From Amycolatopsis sp. AA4 (GTDB lineage Bacteria > Actinomycetota > Actinomycetes > Mycobacteriales > Pseudonocardiaceae): DNA of 64,000 nt. The position numbers and the translations under genes were made by a program. Below the pieces are notes generated by a model that saw nothing but the letters and a program-made list of their open reading frames with translations, made no database searches and was not told the DNA's origin. Of this stretch, positions 35,085 to 44,310 are shown in pieces; within the stretch, counting starts at the first letter, position 1, and the number at the start of each line of letters is the position of its first letter. The stretch spans positions 242,130 to 306,129 of the forward strand of contig NZ_CP024895.1 of assembly GCF_002796545.1 (NCBI RefSeq). The letters run 5' to 3'.

Positions 35085-36749
35085 ATGTCTTCGGGCCTCG
35101 TGACGCTGGTGAACCCGAATCTGGTGCATCCGCCGATCACGCCGTACGCGTTGGACATCTTGGGGACGTCGTTGGAGGCGGCAGGCTTCGACGTCGAAGT
35201 GCTGGACCTGTGTCTTGACCGGGAGGGCTGGTCGACGCGGGTGGAGCAGTACTTTTCACGGCGTTCGCCGCTGCTGGTGGGTGTGACGATCCGCAACACC
35301 GACACGATCTATCCGCAGGAGCAGCGGGTCTTCCTGGGTTCGCACCGGAAGATCATCGCTGCGATCGCCCGCCGCACCCAGGCCCCGATCGTGGGCGGCG
35401 GCGTCGGGTTCTCCTCGATGCCGTTCGCGCTGGTCGACTATTTCAACCTCGATTTCGGCGTGAAGGGTCCCGGCGAGGTCACCCTCGTGCGCCTCGCCGA
35501 GGCTCTGGCTGCCACAGGGGACGGCAGTCGCGTGCCGGGAGTCATCGCGAAGGATCACGCCGGACAGCTCCGGGAGAACAATCACGGCAGTGCGCGGCTC
35601 GACCGGGGACGGACCCGTCTGGTCAACCTCGTGACGCCGTACAGGCGGTATTCCGGGCGCGAGGACAAGGTCGACAACCTGGCCTACTACCGCTTGGGCG
35701 GACTCGGCAACATCCTCACCAAGAACGGGTGCACCTATGCCTGCACCCATTGCGTCGAGCCGGACGCGAAGGGCAGCCGGTTCGCGCTCCGCCCGCCGGG
35801 CGCGGTGGTCGACGAGATGCACTCCCTTCTGGAACAAGGGGTGCATGATTTGCACACGACCGACAGCGAGTTCAACCTCAACATCGCGCACAGCAAGCGG
35901 GTGTTGCGCGAGATCATCCGCCGGAAGCGGGCCGATCCGTCCTCGCCGTTGCACCGACTGCGGTTGTGGGTCTACGTGCAGCCCGCGCCGTTCGACAGGG
36001 AGTACGCGGCGCTGCTCGCGGAGGCCGGGTGCGCCGGCATCAACGTCGCCCCGGATCACATGCGGCCCGATCTGTTGGACGGATGGAAAGTCACCGGCAA
36101 GGGACACCGGTTCTACGATGTCGGCGACGTGGCCGAAGTCTGCTCGTGGGCGCGCGAGTACGACATTCCCACGATGGTCGAGGTGCTGTTGGGTATGCCC
36201 GGAGAAACGGCGTCGACGTTGCGCGACTGTGTACGCAGCACCCTTGCTCTCAACGCCACCGTTGTCGGCTACACGCTCGGCATCCGAGTCTTTCCGTACT
36301 CGCCCTTGGGGCAACAGTTGGCCGAACTGAGCGGTGGCACGTCGGCGGTGCCGGGGGTGCAATCCAACACCGCAACGGAGCCCATCATGCTCGCCCCGCG
36401 TCGCCGGTGCGCGGATGCTGCGGCCTACGAACGGCAATTCATGTTCGACGCCCGCGGCGGGTTCAGGCCGGTCTACTACTTTTCTCCCGAACTCCCCGAC
36501 GGAGCGGGTGCGACAGCGCCCGGGGATCGCTGGCAGTCGAGCCTGGAATTGCTGTGGAACTGCGTCCCTTTCGGCGACCGGGATCGGGTCATGCTGCCCA
36601 CGGCCCCCGGCTTGAGCCCAGAAGACAACAACTACGCGGACAACCCGTTCCTGCTTCGGCTGACCGAGTTGGGCTATACGGGCGCGTACTGGTCGCATTG
36701 GCCCGACCGCTACAAGATCATGGGCTCGCAGTCGCCCGCGAACGCCTGA
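35085..36749 (+). CDS. B12-binding domain radical SAM enzyme
   Basis: AAGGA precedes ATG 35085; 554 residues. Residues 1-150 read as a cobalamin-binding Rossmann domain: LVTLVNPNLVHPPITPYALD, ILGTSLEAAGFDVEVLDL, PIVGGGVGFSSMPFALVDYF, GVKGPGEVTLVRLAEAL. Radical SAM core with CTYACTHCVEP (CxxxCxxC) near residue 220, then DLHTTDSEFNLNIAHSKRVL and VEVLLGMPGETASTLRDCV. These class B enzymes methylate unactivated carbons or rearrange rings. The neighbour at 37.8 kb is a tryptophanase-family lyase, so an aromatic amino acid or derivative is a possible substrate. That link is inference. Confidence 0.85.
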   Translation: MSSGLVTLVNPNLVHPPITPYALDILGTSLEAAGFDVEVLDLCLDREGWSTRVEQYFSRRSPLLVGVTIRNTDTIYPQEQRVFLGSHRKIIAAIARRTQAPIVGGGVGFSSMPFALVDYFNLDFGVKGPGEVTLVRLAEALAATGDGSRVPGVIAKDHAGQLRENNHGSARLDRGRTRLVNLVTPYRRYSGREDKVDNLAYYRLGGLGNILTKNGCTYACTHCVEPDAKGSRFALRPPGAVVDEMHSLLEQGVHDLHTTDSEFNLNIAHSKRVLREIIRRKRADPSSPLHRLRLWVYVQPAPFDREYAALLAEAGCAGINVAPDHMRPDLLDGWKVTGKGHRFYDVGDVAEVCSWAREYDIPTMVEVLLGMPGETASTLRDCVRSTLALNATVVGYTLGIRVFPYSPLGQQLAELSGGTSAVPGVQSNTATEPIMLAPRRRCADAAAYERQFMFDARGGFRPVYYFSPELPDGAGATAPGDRWQSSLELLWNCVPFGDRDRVMLPTAPGLSPEDNNYADNPFLLRLTELGYTGAYWSHWPDRYKIMGSQSPANA

Positions 36750-36822
36750 CCGGCTGCGGCAGCGCGGTTCCGGAGAAAGGCCCGACACGCACGGCCTCGA
36801 CCCGTCCCCGAGCGTGCGCCGG

Positions 36823-37386
36823 CTAGCGGCCGAGCTGGCAGGACGCAAGGTCGAGCACCAGCTTCGTGGTCAGGTCGCTGTCCGCGCCGGACGTTCCTGT
36901 GTCAGGGCTCGTGACCAAGGCCTCAAGCACGCGTCGCCAGCCGCGGCCGGGGTCCGTGCGCACGTCGAGTTCGCCGGGCAGCCGCGGCGGCGCGTCCGCT
37001 CGCGTGCCCGCCGCCGCGCATACCCCCTCGGCCGCCAGGTGCACGAACAGGACGTCCGTGTTCGCGGCCCACGCCTGCCAATGCGGGTCGGCAGGGTCCA
37101 CGACCACTGCCCGCTCGGGGGATGCGAGGGCGTCCGAACCACCGGAAGAGATCCGGACCTCACCGCGGGTCGGGAGCACCACGAGATAGGTCGTCAGCAG
37201 CGGCTGCATTTCGATCTCGACTGGGCCGCCGAAGCTCAAGCACGACACAGAGACCCCGCCGCCGAAATCCGCGTGCCGGCCGCGGGCGTCAAAGCGCTCG
37301 GGATCCAGCGGCTCCAACCGGAAGCAGGAAAGCCAATGCCGACGGTAGTTGTCCGAATCGACGATACGGCTGCGCTTTGCTGGCAT
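36823..37386 (-). CDS. AraC-type ligand domain without DNA-binding domain
   Basis: GGGAGG before ATG 37386; 187 residues. The whole sequence matches only the N-terminal cupin-like half of AraC_binding_2 regulators: HWLSCFRLEPLDPERFDARG, LLTTYLVVLPTRGEVRISSG, SPERAVVVDPADPHWQAWAA. It ends at LDLASCQLGR before any helix-turn-helix. No HTH is seen downstream. It may be a truncated regulator or a ligand-binding partner that modulates the AraC protein at 33.6 kb. Confidence 0.7.
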   Translation of the reverse strand: MPAKRSRIVDSDNYRRHWLSCFRLEPLDPERFDARGRHADFGGGVSVSCLSFGGPVEIEMQPLLTTYLVVLPTRGEVRISSGGSDALASPERAVVVDPADPHWQAWAANTDVLFVHLAAEGVCAAAGTRADAPPRLPGELDVRTDPGRGWRRVLEALVTSPDTGTSGADSDLTTKLVLDLASCQLGR

Positions 37387-37794
37387 CGCAGACCCTCCCA
37401 CGCAAACGGGTGCTCGCCACGAAGACCAGGTCTCGCGATCCCTGGACCCGCGACGGCGCGGACCGACCGTGTGCGCAGCAGTTTGGCAGACGACCTCGTC
37501 GTTCCGGAACCTCCGCCCGGGCGAGTTGACCGCCACGGCCGGGATGCGAACGCCGGTGTCGCGTCGCGCGTGCAGCGGCACCCTGGCCCGCCGCCTCAAT
37601 TGCGCAGTTCCGCCCCTGCGCGAACGGGATCATGAAGTGCGCGTTCGGGATAGTCGGCACAATGCCGAGCGCATACGGTGATCGCGAGGCTGCCTGAGGA
37701 AGGAACGGCCGCTGCCGCCGAACTGAGGAATGCGGATCCGGCGAAAAGCACCGCTGTCGCGCGGGAGCGCGGAGCAGGAGAGGACGACCGTCGT
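37387..37794. other. Divergent intergenic region, no gene seen
   Basis: 408 bp between the ligand-domain gene and the tryptophanase-like gene. Readings on both strands are Arg-rich and unconvincing. It presumably holds both promoters; no clear palindrome was found. Confidence 0.35.
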
Positions 37795-39159
37795 ATGCCC
37801 GCGTTCATGGAGCCGTTTCGGATCAAGATGGTCGAGCCCATCCCGTTTCCCTCGCGGGAGGAACGCGAGCAAGCGCTGGCGGATGCCGGGTACAACCTGT
37901 TCCGGGTGCCGGCCAACGCAATCACCATCGATCTGCTGACTGACTCGGGCACTGCCGCGATGTCGGCGGCGCAATGGTCGGCGTTGGTCTCCGGCGACGA
38001 GTCGTACGCCGGGGCGCGCTCCTTTGCCCGTTTCGAACGAGTCGTTCGCGGCCTCACCGGCTACCGCGAGGTCATTCCGGTCCATCAGGGCCGCGCGGCC
38101 GAACGCATTCTGCTCGATGCTGTATTGGGTCCCGGCGAGCTGTGCGTGAGCAATACCCATTTCGATACCACCCGCGCCAGCGTCGAATCTGCGGGCGCCA
38201 CCGCCCTCGACCTGCCCGCCAGCCGTGATCACGAACCTGGCTTCGGCGGCAATATCGACGTGGCCGCGACCGAGGCTCTGCTCGCCTCGCCCGACGGCCT
38301 GCGGGTGCGCTGTCTGGTTCTGACGATCACGAACAACGCCGGCGGCGGTCACCCGGTCTCGATGACGAACCTCCGGGCAGCCCGGGACTTGTGCGACACG
38401 TACGACGTTCCTTTGTTGCTGGATGCGTCTCGGTTCGCCGAAAACGCCTACTTGGTGACGGCCCGGGATCCCGCCTACGCCGGCCGGCATCCGCGGGACG
38501 TGGCCTGTGAAGCGTTTGAACTGGCGGATGGCTGCTGGGCGTCGTTGAAGAAGGACGGGCTCGGCAACATCGTCGGCCTTATCGCGCTACGCGATGCCGA
38601 TCTTGCCGCGCGCTGCCGTGCACAGCTCATCGAAGTCGAGGGTTTTCCGACCTACGGCGGGCTCGCCGGCCGCGACCTCGATGCGCTCGCCCAAGGCCTC
38701 GAAGAAGTGACCGACCCGAGGTATCTGCGCTACCGCGCCGAGTGCGCGGCCTGGTTCGGATCTCAACTGGCCCGCGCGGGTCTTCCCGTCATCGAGCCCA
38801 CCGGATGCCACGCGGTCTACCTTGACGCCGCTGTCCTTCTGCCTCATCTCCCGCCGCATCAACTTCCAGCGACCGCGCTCGCCAACGCGCTCTACGAGCA
38901 CGGCGGCGTCCGCGTGTCCGACCTCGGCACGCTGGTGTTCGGCCGCCCAAACCCCGGCGGCGGCGCGGATATTCCGGCGCCGCGGGAACTCGTGCGCTTC
39001 GCGCTGCCCCGCCGCGTCTACACCCGCAGCCACCTCGAGTACGTCGTCGACAAGACATTGAGCGTGGCAGCGTCCGCGGCAAGCATTCCTGGCTACCACG
39101 TCGTCGAGCAGGCCCGCACGCTGCGTCATTTCACAGCCGTCCTCAAGCCGCTCACATGA
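37795..39159 (+). CDS. Tryptophanase / tyrosine phenol-lyase family enzyme
   Basis: ATG 37795 with GGAGAGGA upstream; 454 residues, normal for the family. PLP-dependent beta-eliminating lyases split tryptophan or tyrosine to indole or phenol, pyruvate and ammonia. Visible: PFRIKMVEPIPFPSREERE, TDSGTAAMSAAQWSALVSGD, SYAGARSFARFERVV, TNNAGGGHPVSM, LLLDASRFAENAYLV, and the PLP Lys in WASLKKDGLGNIVG. All core residues are present, so activity is expected. Substrate type (Trp, Tyr or a methylated form) is not readable. Confidence 0.88.
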   Translation: MPAFMEPFRIKMVEPIPFPSREEREQALADAGYNLFRVPANAITIDLLTDSGTAAMSAAQWSALVSGDESYAGARSFARFERVVRGLTGYREVIPVHQGRAAERILLDAVLGPGELCVSNTHFDTTRASVESAGATALDLPASRDHEPGFGGNIDVAATEALLASPDGLRVRCLVLTITNNAGGGHPVSMTNLRAARDLCDTYDVPLLLDASRFAENAYLVTARDPAYAGRHPRDVACEAFELADGCWASLKKDGLGNIVGLIALRDADLAARCRAQLIEVEGFPTYGGLAGRDLDALAQGLEEVTDPRYLRYRAECAAWFGSQLARAGLPVIEPTGCHAVYLDAAVLLPHLPPHQLPATALANALYEHGGVRVSDLGTLVFGRPNPGGGADIPAPRELVRFALPRRVYTRSHLEYVVDKTLSVAASAASIPGYHVVEQARTLRHFTAVLKPLT

Positions 39160-39280
39160 GGTCGCGGGATCTCGCCACGCCTGGTGACCGACACGCTCGC
39201 CGGTCAGGACGCATCCTGCCTGGCGGGCTCGAGCAGCGGCTGTCGAGTCCGGCTGCCGAGGGGCTGCCCCCGGCGCAGCG

Positions 39281-39814
39281 ATGGAGCGGAGGCCCGGCGA
39301 GGTGACCACGGGACATGCCGGCGTCGCCGCCACCGCCGAGGACGCCGCCGCCGTCCAGCGCGATCTGCTCGGCGCCCGCCATCGCGTGCGCGCCCTCGCC
39401 GACCGGATCGAGCTGCGCTACCGGGTCGCCGACGTCGAGCCGGGGATGACGCTGTGGCGGCTGACCTACCCGTATCCGGTCGAGCTGGTCATCGACGCTG
39501 CCCCCGCCTTCCTGTTCACCGCGCTCGACCCCGCCGGTGCCGGCGGCGAGGCCGAGTGGCTGCTGGACGGGCGAACCTACCGATGCCCGCCCGAGCCCGG
39601 CCTGGTGCTCAACCCCCGCGACCAGGCCACCCTGACCCTGCGCGAGCCCGTCACCATGCTGGTCCTGCGCGCCTCCCCGCGGTGGGCGGAGCTGGCGCTG
39701 AGGCAGCATCTGCGCGATCCCGCGCTGGACCGCGGCCCGCTGCGGTTCGACCGCATCGCCACCCCCGCCTGCGCCGACCTGATCACCGCACAGGCCGCAC
39801 GCCTCCCGCGATGA
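39281..39814 (+). CDS. Cassette gene A, copy 2
   Basis: ATG 39281 (MERRPGEVTTGHAGVAATAE); 177 residues, nearly the same protein as 3120-3650 on the other strand. Shared blocks: AAAVQRDLLGARHRVRALAD, EAEWLLDGRTYRCPP, PGLVLNPRDQA and LITAQAARLPR. Function unknown. Together with the next gene it forms the intact version of the cassette and marks the right edge of the metabolic island. Confidence 0.7.
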   Translation: MERRPGEVTTGHAGVAATAEDAAAVQRDLLGARHRVRALADRIELRYRVADVEPGMTLWRLTYPYPVELVIDAAPAFLFTALDPAGAGGEAEWLLDGRTYRCPPEPGLVLNPRDQATLTLREPVTMLVLRASPRWAELALRQHLRDPALDRGPLRFDRIATPACADLITAQAARLPR

Positions 39815-39881
39815 CCCGACAGCGCCGCGAGCCCCGGGCCCGCTGCTTGAGACGGACCCGCCCCGGACACGGAGAAAGCAT

Positions 39882-40217
39882 TTGGAACGGAACCCGCACA
39901 GCGCGGACCTTCACGACATGCTCGCCGATCTCGAGGACTACCGCGCCAACCTGGGAACACGCGCGACGCCCGCTGCGTTCGCGAAGCGCATGGCCGCGAC
40001 GCAGGCGCGCACCGGCAAGGCCGAGGCCGACATCCTGGCCCTGCGCAACACTGCCGCCCACCGGCAGGCGATGGACATGCTGAACATGATCGAACGGAAC
40101 CCGCCTGGCGCGGACCCCGGCGCGAGCAAAGCCCTGCACGCGGTCACGCGGTTGCTGTTGGTCGGCATCATGCAAACCCTCGACGGCACCAGGGACGCGA
40201 ACGAAATCCGGCCATGA
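39882..40217 (+). CDS. Cassette gene B (intact copy)
   Basis: TTG start at 39882 with GGAGAAAG 7 bases upstream; 111 residues, mostly helical. PAAFAKRMAATQARTGKAEA corresponds to the remnant at 3.0 kb. It ends KALHAVTRLLLVGIMQTLDG. A possible helical DNA- or protein-binding protein; no family recognised. 67 bp after gene A. Confidence 0.6.
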   Translation: MERNPHSADLHDMLADLEDYRANLGTRATPAAFAKRMAATQARTGKAEADILALRNTAAHRQAMDMLNMIERNPPGADPGASKALHAVTRLLLVGIMQTLDGTRDANEIRP

Positions 40218-40436
40218 CCGGCCCTGGCGGGCCTTCGAGGCCGCCGGCGGTTCGAGCTCGCCGAACCCGGACCCCGTGTGTCAGCGGACGGGCATCGTCG
40301 TCAGGCACGCCAAGATTCTCGCAAACCTCGTGCCGTCGCGAAGTTGTTGCCCGCTTCGGCCACGTGGTGATCGCTGGCGCCACGGCGCGCTGGGCTCGGC
40401 TTCAGCTGTTCCGTCCTTGGCCGGGGCCCGGCCCGC

Positions 40437-40913
40437 GTGGCGGAGCGGGCGATTTACGTCGGGCGGGGACGTTCTGAGAGTTCACTGGGTGGCGTGCCTG
40501 GACCGCGCAACGAGTTCGAGGAGCACCTGGTGCAGCTCGCGGATGGTGTTCCGGGGTTCCACGCTGATGTTTCCGAGGTGATCGGCTACGACCTGGAAGA
40601 GCCGCGCGTCGCGGTGGGCTGTCCGCGGTGCGGGCGGACGCTGAACGAGGACGAGAAAGACCGGATGACGGCTCGAACCGCGGCCGGGGCCAGAAACGTG
40701 CTGATCTGCTTCGACTGCGAGTGCGCGGAGGAGGCCCGGATGCTGCGCGGCGGCGGCCTCCTCCGCCGCCGAGGGCCAGGAGATCCGGCTGTTGCGGGAA
40801 TCCGCTCCGCTGCGCGGGATGAACGAGAGGCTGTCCGCATTGGGTTTCCGGTGCCGTCCGGCAGTGCCCCGGCTAGAGTCACCAGCCTGACGAGGGCCCG
40901 GGCCACCCGGTGA
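40437..40913 (+). CDS. Small zinc-ribbon-like hypothetical protein
   Basis: GTG 40437 or, better, GTG 40494 (start PGPRNEFEEHLVQLADGVPG). A four-Cys site, GCPRCGRTLNEDEK and LICFDCECAEEAR, is a probable zinc ribbon. The last 60 residues are Arg/Gly-rich and may be out-of-frame tail, so the true end could be earlier. Function unknown. Confidence 0.45.
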   Translation: MAERAIYVGRGRSESSLGGVPGPRNEFEEHLVQLADGVPGFHADVSEVIGYDLEEPRVAVGCPRCGRTLNEDEKDRMTARTAAGARNVLICFDCECAEEARMLRGGGLLRRRGPGDPAVAGIRSAARDEREAVRIGFPVPSGSAPARVTSLTRARATR

Positions 40914-40976
40914 AAGGTCGGATTTCGCTGGGCGGCATCCGCAGGGGCCCTTCCAGCATCGGGCGGCGGCCAGCAG

Positions 40977-41219
40977 ATGATCCGGTCCGCCTTGCAGGTA
41001 GATCTTGAGGAGAAACCGCAGACGCAGCGCGTATCACCAGCGCAGGCAGATAACGGCTTGCGTGGACGGAGGGCGTTGCCGCCTTCAAACCCGACGCCGA
41101 CGGCGGCTGGACCTCAGACATGCAGCAACCGGCGGACCGGGCAGAACCTGTCCGACGAACGCTACGAAGCACTGCGCGGCATCGGCTGCACCGGCTGGCC
41201 AAAGAGATTCCGGGTCTAG
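40977..41219 (+). pseudogene. Possible remnant of helicase-associated-domain protein
   Basis: RRTGQNLSDERYEALRGIGC resembles the R-x-GKLSxERxxxLExIGxxW pattern of helicase-associated domains. Another frame nearby gives LAWTEGVAAFKPDADGGW, which fits the next part of the same pattern. No intact frame remains. Weak evidence. Confidence 0.25.
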
Positions 41220-42385
41220 TCTTCTTCTTTGCAGGAGAAGATGCCGTGTTCGACGGAGACCACGAACTCCTCGCCGGGCCACTCCTCGTAGGCTGCCTCG
41301 ACTGCCGCAGGATCGCCCCATCGCTTCATGTGAGCGCCGTCGGCTTCGGTGCGGATGATGTAGCCGAATGGGCACTCACAGCCGGTGAGGAAGGTGTAGT
41401 GCCTGCCCGTTCGCTGAGTCGCGTAGGCCAGTTCCGCCGGGTACGCGGCCTCGTGCTTGCCGCAGTACAGCGGCAGCCGGATCAGCGTGCCGTCCAAGGT
41501 GCTGGCGGGGAGTTCGGTCGCGGGGGTAAACGCCGACAGCCGAACGCCCTCGACTTGGGAGATCAGGGTTTGCGCTCGGTTCATCCGGTCAAGCACGGCG
41601 TCGTCGGCGAATCCGGCCGCTGGCCACGGGACGGTGTCGGTGGGCGGCCAGATGTCCACAAACCCCCGCTGGGTAACCAGTTCCACGGCAAGTGCCGGCA
41701 CGACGAAACGCACGCCCTGCACCAGCAGCCTGCCCAACACCAGCGTCATCGCGTAGCCCGAGGGCAGCGCGGGCGGAGACTGAGCGCCAGCCGCTTCGAT
41801 GACGAACGGGGTGACCCAGGCCGACGCGGCGCGGAGATCACCGGTGTAGGAGCCGATCCAGTACTGGCTGAAGGGCAGTGGCTCCGCGCGGTCGCGATGG
41901 GCGTACAGGGCCGTGTACTCCTCGGGCGGCCCGCCCGGCCTGGGTCCGGTCGCCGAGGCCAGGAGGGACACGAGGGCGGTCTTGCACGTCCAGGCGGCGA
42001 TCAGGGCCTGGTCATCGACCGACAGACGCCGGGGCTCGCCGCGGATCAGCGGCGTGAGCACGGGTTTGGCCTTGCGTTCGAGTTCGCTGAGCCAGCCGTT
42101 GTTGCAGGTGGCGCACACCATCCGCACTGTGGTGCGGAACGGCTTCGACGACCACTCTCGAGGGACCTGGTTGAGCGGCCCCGCGTGGTGGACGACGGGC
42201 GAAAAGCCGAGGCCGAGGCCAGTCAGCCAGTCGGGGAGGACGTGTTCTCGGGTCAATTCGGATGTGGAACCGCAGAAGACGCACCGTCGATCCAACGTCT
42301 TGCCTCGTTCTCGGGGATATCGGCGACCGGTCGGGTGCGCCCAACCTCCGCCCCTTCCGGGCTTGAGACTGGTGATGCCGCACAT
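41216..42385 (-). CDS. HNH endonuclease-type protein
   Basis: GTG at 42385; 389 residues. N-terminal CVFCGSTSELTREHVLPDWL and VCATCNNGWLSELERK form an HNH-5-like zinc/nuclease site (two CxxC, EH). The remaining 270 residues are alpha/beta without known motifs (VTPFVIEAAGAQ, LVLGRLLVQGVRFVVPALAV), with CGKHEAAYPAELAY and a CECPFG near the C-terminus. It is 53 bp after an XRE regulator on the same strand. An XRE/HNH pair might be a small defence or mobile-element module. Confidence 0.6.
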   Translation of the reverse strand: MCGITSLKPGRGGGWAHPTGRRYPRERGKTLDRRCVFCGSTSELTREHVLPDWLTGLGLGFSPVVHHAGPLNQVPREWSSKPFRTTVRMVCATCNNGWLSELERKAKPVLTPLIRGEPRRLSVDDQALIAAWTCKTALVSLLASATGPRPGGPPEEYTALYAHRDRAEPLPFSQYWIGSYTGDLRAASAWVTPFVIEAAGAQSPPALPSGYAMTLVLGRLLVQGVRFVVPALAVELVTQRGFVDIWPPTDTVPWPAAGFADDAVLDRMNRAQTLISQVEGVRLSAFTPATELPASTLDGTLIRLPLYCGKHEAAYPAELAYATQRTGRHYTFLTGCECPFGYIIRTEADGAHMKRWGDPAAVEAAYEEWPGEEFVVSVEHGIFSCKEED

Positions 42386-42438
42386 CCAACCGCCCCTCGG
42401 CCACGACCGGTCCTCGTCGCCACGACGCTCGGCGGGAC

Positions 42439-42855
42439 TCAGGCTCCGGGCGGACTGGGCCTGCGGCGCCTGCGCGCCGCGCGCGGCTGGGCCTCGTACT
42501 GGTCCAGCGCGCTGGAGGCGGTGTCGCGCCAGGCCACGACCTTCGCCACCTGCTCGTCGATGCGGACAGTCGTGCCGTCGTCGGTGAAGTAGGCGAGCGG
42601 CACGCCGAAGAACGTCGCGAGGGCGTTCGCGACCTCCGGGAAGGGATCGGTGCGGTCACCGGCGACGAGTTGGCGGAGATCGGTCTCGGAGACCGTGACA
42701 CCGGTGTATGCCTCGACTCCGGCCGAGATCTCCCGCAGCGAATAAGGACCCCGGTCGGCGGGATGCAGGGCGGGGATCAGGCGCTCGAGTTTCGCCGCGA
42801 ACGTCTCACCCGCCCGCGCAACGGGTTCGCCGACCATGCCCCCGTCGTCGCTCAC
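42439..42855 (-). CDS. XRE-family regulator
   Basis: GGAGGAG before GTG 42855; 138 residues. FAAKLERLIPALHPADRGPY then SLREISAGVEAYTGVTVSET and DLRQLVAGDRTDPFPEVANA, LATFFGVPLAYFTDD is the actinobacterial XRE layout in which the DNA-binding helix is followed by a 'FFGVPxxYF' segment. Likely autoregulatory and controlling the HNH gene behind it. Confidence 0.75.
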   Translation of the reverse strand: MSDDGGMVGEPVARAGETFAAKLERLIPALHPADRGPYSLREISAGVEAYTGVTVSETDLRQLVAGDRTDPFPEVANALATFFGVPLAYFTDDGTTVRIDEQVAKVVAWRDTASSALDQYEAQPRAARRRRRPSPPGA

Positions 42856-43395
42856 GGCTGCGTCTCCTCCCTCGCCTGCATGGTCGCCGGACCTGACCGG
42901 GCAGCGGCCCGGCGGAACCACGCTGCTTCCGCGCACGTCGGGTCTTCGGTCCGGTCAGGCTTTGTGTACCACGCCTCGCTGCGGTGCCGCCTCAGTCAGG
43001 CCGAGCCGGAGCCGCAACCAAGTTCCTCTGTGCCGGGTGCCTCGCTACGGCTGGTCGTGTTCTGGCTTCTCGTCCCAGCAAGACGAGGGAGTGGGGCCGG
43101 GTATCAGCTTCTCGGTCTTCGTCGCATCGTCGTGCAGGTGTCGCGGCACATCATCCGAACGAGCGTCAGCAGACGCGAACGTATGATCCGATGCCGGAAT
43201 CGATCCTGAGCCCTCCGGGCCGCGCTCCCGCGTCGCCGCCACCCCGGGATAGACCACGAGCCGCGCCAGCGAAGACCGCACTGAGCCCTGACGCGGCTTT
43301 CGGTGCCGCACGCGGCGACACCGGAACCGGGGATGTAACGCAGGACCTGGCTGGTCCGAACCAAAGTGGACTGTGCCGAGATCGGGGAGGGACTG
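42856..43395. other. Intergenic region, no gene seen
   Basis: 540 bp between divergent XRE and membrane-protein genes. All frames are Arg/Pro/Ser-rich. It probably holds both promoters. Confidence 0.35.
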
Positions 43396-44310
43396 ATGCA
43401 CGATCCCGCCGGGGAGAACACGGATTCTACTGCGGCCGCCGGCGATGTCGCCGACCGCAGTTCCGTTCCTGGGGGAGCGGCGCAAAGGCGGTGGACGACT
43501 GTGCGCGAAGTCGTCGGGCGGTACTTAGCCGGGCTCCTGGTGAGGACTTGGGGGCCCACCGCCGCGCTCTGGACCGCCCCGCCCACTGCTGGAGAATCCC
43601 GGTATCTCGCGGACAACGGGGTTGCCGAGCACCACCGGCAGCGGATCCTGGGCGAGGTGCTCCGGCAGAATCTCGCGGCAATGCTCGGCGTGTTCGCGAT
43701 CGTCCTCTTTCTGTTCGCTTTCGGACTCCGTGAGACGCCGCTGGGCCTTGGCGCACGCACGCCCTCGTTCGTCGCGGGCGAGCTCGTCGCCTGCGCCTTC
43801 TACCTGTTGTTCGTCCAGCGGATCTGGTCACCGCGGAGGCGTCTGTTGGCGTCGATCGGGCGGGCTGTTCGCCTGGTCCTGCTGCTCGACCCGCGTGCGG
43901 CATCGCCGTCGCCGTTCAGCCGTGCTGTCCGGCCGTACCTCGCTGATCCCGGGTTCCGTCGCCGCCGGGTGGAGGGAGTGGCGTGGGCGCTGACCCGCGA
44001 CACCGCGCGCTTCACCGGATCGGAGCCGTCGGCCGGGATGACGGCGGGGGAGGTGCTGCTGTGGTTCGCCGAGAATCCGGCCGATCCTCGCCGCCGCCCT
44101 GTCCTCAGCGCCTATTTGGTCGAACTGGCTACCGCGGTCGCGAGCGGCGCGGCCATTCCCGCCGCCGCCTTCCTTCCTGCCACCCGGTTCCGGACCCGAT
44201 CCCCGCGAGAGCCGCTGCTGCGCCGCCTGCGCACCCTTGGCGGCGGTGCCCTGGCAACCGGGATCATCGTCGCGGCCGTCACGGCGGTGCTGCGGATATG
44301 GATCAAGTGA
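43396..44310 (+). CDS. Membrane protein of unknown function
   Basis: GGGAGGG before ATG 43396; 304 residues. Two hydrophobic helices in the middle (MLGVFAIVLFLFAFGLRETP, FVAGELVACAFYLLFVQRI) and one at the C-terminus (GGALATGIIVAAVTAVLRI), with a cytoplasmic-looking basic region between. No transport motif. Nothing around it indicates a job. Confidence 0.6.
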   Translation: MHDPAGENTDSTAAAGDVADRSSVPGGAAQRRWTTVREVVGRYLAGLLVRTWGPTAALWTAPPTAGESRYLADNGVAEHHRQRILGEVLRQNLAAMLGVFAIVLFLFAFGLRETPLGLGARTPSFVAGELVACAFYLLFVQRIWSPRRRLLASIGRAVRLVLLLDPRAASPSPFSRAVRPYLADPGFRRRRVEGVAWALTRDTARFTGSEPSAGMTAGEVLLWFAENPADPRRRPVLSAYLVELATAVASGAAIPAAAFLPATRFRTRSPREPLLRRLRTLGGGALATGIIVAAVTAVLRIWIK

